The notes beneath the pieces were generated by a model. That model had not been told where the DNA came from. It searched no databases and saw only the letters and a list, made by a program, of their open reading frames with translations. From an uncultured Stenotrophomonas sp. (GTDB lineage Bacteria > Pseudomonadota > Gammaproteobacteria > Xanthomonadales > Xanthomonadaceae), in assembly GCA_946223375.1 (NCBI GenBank), contig CAMICU010000120.1:1-10473 (forward strand): a stretch of DNA of 10,473 nt, in the 5' to 3' direction. Position numbers and translations under genes: made by a program. Shown here in pieces: positions 6,400-10,473 of this stretch; position 1 is the stretch's first letter; the number at the start of each line of letters is the position of its first letter.

Positions 6400-7505
6400 A
6401 GCGCGCAGTCCTGCGGCAACGCCAGCGCCTTGGCGATGTCCCGCCAGTCGAAGGCGACCACCCCCTGATCGTCATGCACCGCGTACAGCGCCCCCTGCGG
6501 GAAGCGCGCCGACGCCTGCTGGCTGTTCCAGATGCCATCGGTGTTGGCGACGGTGTCGCCGTGGAATGCGCCGACATGGGCCAGCGTCCTGCGGTCGAAC
6601 AGATGGAACACGCTGCGGTCCTTGCCCTGCTCGGTGGTGATCCACCAGCCGCCCTCGCCGCAGGTGCGCAGCATCACGCCTTCGGCCTGGGCCTTGAACA
6701 CGCCGTTGCCGAACGTGCGACCGGTGAAGTCACCGGCCAGCGTGTAGACCTTGAACTCGCTGGCATAGGTCTCATCCTCCTCGGCCACCAGCAGGCGGTC
6801 GTTGGCCGGATCGCCCCAGATCGATTCGACCACGCGCAGCGCCCCCTTCGCCGTGGTATCGCCGATGCTGCGCACCAGCCTCGCCTGCACGCGCTTGCCG
6901 TCGACGCTGACGTGGTAGCGGCGCACGCGCTCGTTCAAGCGCTCCAGCGCCGGCAGGATGTCATTGCCGGCCGCGTCCTCGCCGTCGTCATACGAGTCGG
7001 TGACGTACACCTCGTAGCCGCCCTGCGCCGGATTGACCCACAGCCCGTAGGGCTTGCGCAGGTCATTGCCGGCGAACGTGCCCAACGGTGTGAAGTCCGG
7101 CAGCTGCAGCACCTGCACGCGGTGGTTGTCGCGCTCGACGATGAACACCAGGTCGCCGCTCACGGCGATGCCGTTGGGCCGGTCGAACTGGCCCGGCGCG
7201 GTGCCGGTGGCGCCGACGTCGCGCAGGTGCCTGCCGGTCTGGCCGTCATAGACGACCAGCTTGTCGGTGGCCTTGGCGGTGGCGATCAGCCAAAGCGTGC
7301 CGTCCGCTGCCCGCCAGCTGGCCGGCGAATCGATGTTGTCGGCCGGCGTCATCGGTGTCAGGAACGCCTCGCCCACGCGGACCGCGGCCGCCGGGCTCGC
7401 TCCCTCGGCGATATCGGCCGCGCTCGGCGGCTGCGCCGGCTTCGGCGCCGGGTGGCAGGCGCTCAACACCAGCACCACGGCGCTGGCCAGCAACGCGGCC
7501 CTCAC
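6396..7505 (-). CDS. Lipoprotein resembling beta-propeller phytase
   Basis: The 369-residue product has a lipoprotein signal with lipobox LSAC (cysteine 17), then a low-complexity P/A/K linker, then a beta-propeller. Compared by eye with Bacillus beta-propeller phytases it shares DNIDSPASW (56-64; DDADDPAIW there), a T-x-K turn (T76-K78), R125, Y153-G154, E227 and VAEEDE (240-245) with the same 16-residue spacing as the catalytic E211/E227 pair, AEG (274-276), NTDGI (321-325), FPQG, and a closing FDWRDIA like VPWERIA. The Lys-Glu pair near 179-180 of the Bacillus enzyme seems replaced by Ser-Tyr (171-172), next to an acidic insert (DSYDDGEDAAGND). Some blades also read as NHL repeats (GQFDRPNGIAV). 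So it may be a phytase, another phosphohydrolase, or a surface substrate-binding protein. The GTG start at 7505 overlaps the receptor stop, with AAGG 8 bases upstream. Confidence 0.75.
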   Translation of the reverse strand: MRAALLASAVVLVLSACHPAPKPAQPPSAADIAEGASPAAAVRVGEAFLTPMTPADNIDSPASWRAADGTLWLIATAKATDKLVVYDGQTGRHLRDVGATGTAPGQFDRPNGIAVSGDLVFIVERDNHRVQVLQLPDFTPLGTFAGNDLRKPYGLWVNPAQGGYEVYVTDSYDDGEDAAGNDILPALERLNERVRRYHVSVDGKRVQARLVRSIGDTTAKGALRVVESIWGDPANDRLLVAEEDETYASEFKVYTLAGDFTGRTFGNGVFKAQAEGVMLRTCGEGGWWITTEQGKDRSVFHLFDRRTLAHVGAFHGDTVANTDGIWNSQQASARFPQGALYAVHDDQGVVAFDWRDIAKALALPQDCAL

Positions 7506-10060
7506 AGCGCCACCTTCAGGCCGATGGCGTAGGTGCGGCCGTATTCTTCGTTTTGCAGGGTGCGCGAGCGCACGCCCTGGTACAGCTCCAGCGGTTCGTC
7601 GAGCAGGTTGGAGGCTTCCAGGTACAGGCTCACGTTCTTGCTGAACTTGTAGTCCAGACTGAAGTCCAGCTGGGTGTGCGGCGCCACGTAGATGTCGTAG
7701 GCGCGGCTGTCGCCGATGCTGTCCAGGTACTCGCTGCGGTACACGCCGGCCAGGCGCGTGCTGAAGCCGCCCCACTCGTAGCCGACATGCGCGCTGTACA
7801 CGTTCTTGGACGCGCGCGGCAGGGTGAAGTCGTCAGCGGCGCGGGCACGGATGCCGGGATCGAACTCGGTGTCCAGCCAGGTGCCGCTGGCACCGACCAG
7901 CAGGCCGCTCCAGGCCCCCGGCAGGAACGCCAGCTGCTGCTGCCAGTTGAACTCGGCGCCGAACACCTTGGCCTTGTCGCCATTGAGCGAACGGGTCACC
8001 TCGAAGCCGGGATACTCGGCATCGCTGTCACTGACGGTCTGCACGATGTAGCCGTCGATGTCCTTGTGGAACAGGCCGAGCGAGACGATGCCGGTTTGGC
8101 CCAGGTAGCGCTCGAAGGAGAAATCCAGGTTGGTCGATTCGTACGGGTCCAGCTGCGGGTTGCCGACCCGCACCTCGTTGTCATCGCGGTTCATGCCCAG
8201 CCGCGGCGACACATCACCGAACGACGGGCGTGCCACGCTCTTGTTGACCGAGCCGCGCAGCACGCAGTTGTTGTCGGTGTCGTAGCGCAGGTGCAGGCCC
8301 GGCAGCACGTTGCTGTAGCTGTTGCTTGCGGTGCGCGGGGTTACGGTGACGGTGGTGCCGTCGGCGGCGATGTCAACCTGGTTGCCGGTGGCCGAGAACT
8401 GGGTGTTCTCCACCCGCACGCCACCGATCACGCGCAGCGCGCCGATGTCCCAGGTGCCCATCGCGTAGGCGGCGAAGATGTCCTCGTTGGCGGTGTAGTC
8501 CTCCTCCAGCGACACCATCGTGTTGCCGGCGACATCCTGCGGCCGGGCGCTGTACAGGCTGCCGTTGCTCGCCCACCAGCGGCGCATCGCCGCCGAGCTC
8601 ATGCCCTGCCCGAGCGGACCACCACGATGGTCCAGCGTCTCGCCGTTCCAGCTGCTCAGGTCCACCGCCGGGCCGCGCCGCAGTTCGGCCTCGTCCACGT
8701 TCACCACACGCTCACGCCAGCGGCCGAGCACACCGAACTTGTAGCTGGCATGGTCACCGTCGAAACGGATGTTGGCCTGCGCGCTGCGCTCGCTGTCGTC
8801 CACCTGCTTGGGTGCCAGCACCACGCGGTCGAACTTGTAGTTGGCACTGTCCATCCAGCCATCGTCGCTCAGGCTCAGGCCGGGAATGCCGCGATTCTGG
8901 TCCACGGTCGCCGACAGGTCGTCGCCGTCGTACTTGAAGCGCGCCTCCATCTCGTCGTTCACGCGCTCGCGGGTCTTGGTGTAGCCCACCCGGTAATCGA
9001 GCACCGCGGCGCTCAGGCGGTTCTCGCCCCCGAGGCTGGCGGCGAAGGTGTTTTCCTTCTTGGTGCGGTAGCGCATGCGCTTGCTGATCTTGTCGGCCGG
9101 CAGGTCCACCTGGTAGCGACCATTGCCAAGCGCGCTGATCTCGCCGTCTTCCAGCGCGAACACCGTGCGCTGGCGGGTTTCGGCGTCGTCGAACTGACTG
9201 TACAGGGTGCGCAGGTAGTACCGGTTGTCGTCGTCCGGGTGCCAGTCCAGGTTGAGGTTGGCGCCCATGCGCTTGCGCTCGATGGTGTACTTGCGGCGCT
9301 GGATCTCCAGCGCGGCAAGGTCGTCGTCGGCGCCACCGTCGAAGCTGCCGTAGGCCACCTCGGTGTTGTCCGATTCGAACGTGCGCTTCTGGTAGTTCAC
9401 GCCCAGCGCGACGCCGAAGGTGTCGTTGAACACCTCGCTGTAGTTGAAGGCGGCCTTGGGGCTGGTCTCGCCCGACAGCTGCTGGTGGCTGGCCTCGATC
9501 TTGCCCTTCAGCGAGCGACCGTCGCGGTCGAAGGCCGAGGCCGACTCCACCACCACGCTGCCGCCGATGGCGTCACCGGGCATGTCCGGCGTCGCGGACT
9601 TGATCACGCGCAGGCGTTCGGTCGAATCGGTCGGGATCACGTCCAGCGGCGCGGCGCGCGAGGAATCCTCCGGCGTGCCGACCGCGATGCCGTCGATGCT
9701 GACGCTGTTCAACGCCGCATCCAGGCCGCGTACGACCACGAAGCGGCCCTCGCCCTGGTCGCGGGTGACGCTGACGCCGGGCAGGCGCTGCAGCGATTCG
9801 GCCACGTTCATGTCCGGGTAGTCGCCCATCGCATCGGAGGCGATCGCATCCTGGATGGCGCTGGCATCGCGCTTGAGCTCGACCGCGCGGGTCTGTGCCT
9901 CCAGCTGCGGGCGCACCTCGATCCGCTCCAGGTCCACTGCCGCGGCTGCTGCCGTCGCCACCACCGAACCATCCGGCGCCACCTGCTGTGCCCGCGCCGG
10001 CACCGTCGCCATGCAGGCCACCGCCGTCGTCACCGCCACCACCAACACGCTCTTGCGCAC
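7502..10060 (-). CDS. TonB-dependent outer-membrane receptor
   Basis: Energy-coupled outer-membrane transporter of 852 residues. The signal peptide is MRKSVLVVAVTTAVACMATV followed by PARA, cleaved after residue 24. A TonB box-like DLERIEV sits at 43-49. The plug domain (about 60-170) contains the Xanthomonas/Caulobacter-type wording MGDYPDMNVAESLQRLPG, VTRDQGEGRFVVVRGLD and SVSIDGIAVG. The rest is a 22-strand barrel rich in alternating aromatic strands, with the late RPSFGDVSPR and YEWGGFSTRLAGVYRSEY segments and the terminal strand YAIGLKVAL; ending in leucine rather than phenylalanine is slightly unusual. I chose the GTG at 10060 because it opens the signal peptide and follows GGGGG; a TTG at 10132 in the same frame would add 24 residues with no signal character. 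It is the first of four overlapping genes; the partners suggest a phosphorylated ligand, possibly inositol phosphate. Ligand is inference. Confidence 0.95.
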   Translation of the reverse strand: MRKSVLVVAVTTAVACMATVPARAQQVAPDGSVVATAAAAAVDLERIEVRPQLEAQTRAVELKRDASAIQDAIASDAMGDYPDMNVAESLQRLPGVSVTRDQGEGRFVVVRGLDAALNSVSIDGIAVGTPEDSSRAAPLDVIPTDSTERLRVIKSATPDMPGDAIGGSVVVESASAFDRDGRSLKGKIEASHQQLSGETSPKAAFNYSEVFNDTFGVALGVNYQKRTFESDNTEVAYGSFDGGADDDLAALEIQRRKYTIERKRMGANLNLDWHPDDDNRYYLRTLYSQFDDAETRQRTVFALEDGEISALGNGRYQVDLPADKISKRMRYRTKKENTFAASLGGENRLSAAVLDYRVGYTKTRERVNDEMEARFKYDGDDLSATVDQNRGIPGLSLSDDGWMDSANYKFDRVVLAPKQVDDSERSAQANIRFDGDHASYKFGVLGRWRERVVNVDEAELRRGPAVDLSSWNGETLDHRGGPLGQGMSSAAMRRWWASNGSLYSARPQDVAGNTMVSLEEDYTANEDIFAAYAMGTWDIGALRVIGGVRVENTQFSATGNQVDIAADGTTVTVTPRTASNSYSNVLPGLHLRYDTDNNCVLRGSVNKSVARPSFGDVSPRLGMNRDDNEVRVGNPQLDPYESTNLDFSFERYLGQTGIVSLGLFHKDIDGYIVQTVSDSDAEYPGFEVTRSLNGDKAKVFGAEFNWQQQLAFLPGAWSGLLVGASGTWLDTEFDPGIRARAADDFTLPRASKNVYSAHVGYEWGGFSTRLAGVYRSEYLDSIGDSRAYDIYVAPHTQLDFSLDYKFSKNVSLYLEASNLLDEPLELYQGVRSRTLQNEEYGRTYAIGLKVAL

Positions 10061-10214
10061 GCTTGCCCCCGGAACTGTGTAAAGGATGGGTGCGCACGGT
10101 ATGTCCGTTGGGTTGCGCCTACATGACAGCAACCCGACCGCAATGTTGCAGCGCTGCAGCCTGTGACCGCGACAACGCTAAAATGTGCGCTCCTTCTCCT
10201 GTCCGGCCCAGCCC
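10061..10214. promoter_or_regulatory. Divergent control region, receptor operon and upp
   Basis: Three signals stand out. A dyad GGGTTGC (10110-10116) with GCAACCC (10129-10135) has a 12-base spacer. Within its right half the minus strand reads CTGTCAT (10129-10123), a perfect Pho-box half-site; a weaker CGGACAT lies exactly 22 bases further toward the receptor gene (10107-10101), two 11-base Pho-box turns away, but the intervening and preceding repeats match poorly. A perfect 12-base palindrome TGCAGCGCTGCA lies at 10147-10158. For upp, TAAAAT (10179-10184) is a plausible -10 element without a clear -35. No convincing -10 was found for the receptor. Confidence 0.5.
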
Positions 10215-10473
10215 ATGAAAATCGTCGAAGTCCGCCACCCCCTGGTCCAGCACAAGATCGGCCTGCTCCGCGACCCGGACATGAGCACCAAGGATTTCCG
10301 CGAAGTGGTCAACGAGCTGGGCACCCTGCTCGCCTACGAGGCCACCGCCGACCTGGAAACGGAGAACCACACCATGAAGGGCTGGGCGGGCCCGGTGCAG
10401 GTGCAGCGCATCGCCGGTGCCAAGATCACCGTGGTGCCGATCCTGCGCGCCGGCCTGGGCATGCTCAGCGGCG
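10215..10473 (+). CDS. upp: Uracil phosphoribosyltransferase, partial
   Basis: Pyrimidine-salvage enzyme that makes UMP from uracil and PRPP in the cytoplasm. Only the first 86 codons are present; the family is about 208-210 residues, and the PRPP-binding loop lies beyond the right edge. The product opens with [20 protein letters not shown] and reaches [15 protein letters not shown], both hallmark Upp segments. The ATG at 10215 is the family's usual start. No Shine-Dalgarno sequence is visible; the short leader is pyrimidine-rich (TCCTTCTCCTGTCC). It is divergent from the receptor operon and probably unrelated to it in function. Confidence 0.96.
   Translation, partial: MKIVEVRHPLVQHKIGLLRDPDMSTKDFREVVNELGTLLAYEATADLETENHTMKGWAGPVQVQRIAGAKITVVPILRAGLGMLSG

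Noticed and set aside
7355..10126. A plus-strand frame open for more than 900 codons opposite the TonB receptor.
   Set aside because: Its translation is a low-complexity mix of H, R, A, V and Q with no domain, and the minus strand encodes a clear receptor. Long antisense frames are expected in GC-rich genes.
10061..10132. An upstream TTG start for the receptor.
   Set aside because: It would put 24 residues in front of a complete signal peptide and would overlap the control dyad.
1..10473. Mobile element, CRISPR array or defence island.
   Set aside because: No transposase, integrase, regular repeat array or flanking target duplication is visible, and base composition is even apart from the short AT-rich promoter near 3160-3200.

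Overview
This window looks like chromosomal DNA of a high-GC gammaproteobacterium of the Xanthomonadaceae, most probably Stenotrophomonas or a close relative. The base is the strong G+C bias at third codon positions, a TonB receptor of the Xanthomonas/Caulobacter type, many GTG starts, and a MexEF-like efflux locus with a divergent LysR gene. Genus is inference; I see no rRNA, tRNA, CRISPR array, insertion sequence or integrase gene.

Region 1 (1-4265) is a drug-efflux locus. A MexE-like membrane fusion lipoprotein (complement 1569-2774) is followed on the same strand, after a structured 124-base gap, by a MexF-like RND pump that runs off the left edge (complement 1-1444). A LysR-type regulator (3243-4265) is divergent, and 468 bases of control region separate it from the adaptor gene. 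That region holds a good lysR promoter overlapped by a LysR-like dyad, and a long hairpin in the adaptor's probable leader.

Region 2 (4266-4387) is the convergent gap, with two perfect inverted repeats that probably act as terminators.

Region 3 (4388-10060, all minus strand) is the most interesting part. Four genes are linked end to end by three identical four-base GTGA stop/start overlaps. In transcription order they are a TonB-dependent outer-membrane receptor, a lipoprotein distantly resembling beta-propeller phytase, a secreted purple-acid-phosphatase-like metallophosphoesterase, and a secreted family I inorganic pyrophosphatase with every active-site residue present. All four carry export signals, so the set reads as a cell-envelope unit that captures a phosphorylated compound and strips it to orthophosphate. 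The substrate is not known; inositol phosphates are the leading guess.

Region 4 (10061-10473) is a divergent control region with two dyads and one Pho-box-like half-site, followed by the start of upp (uracil phosphoribosyltransferase), which is cut by the right edge.
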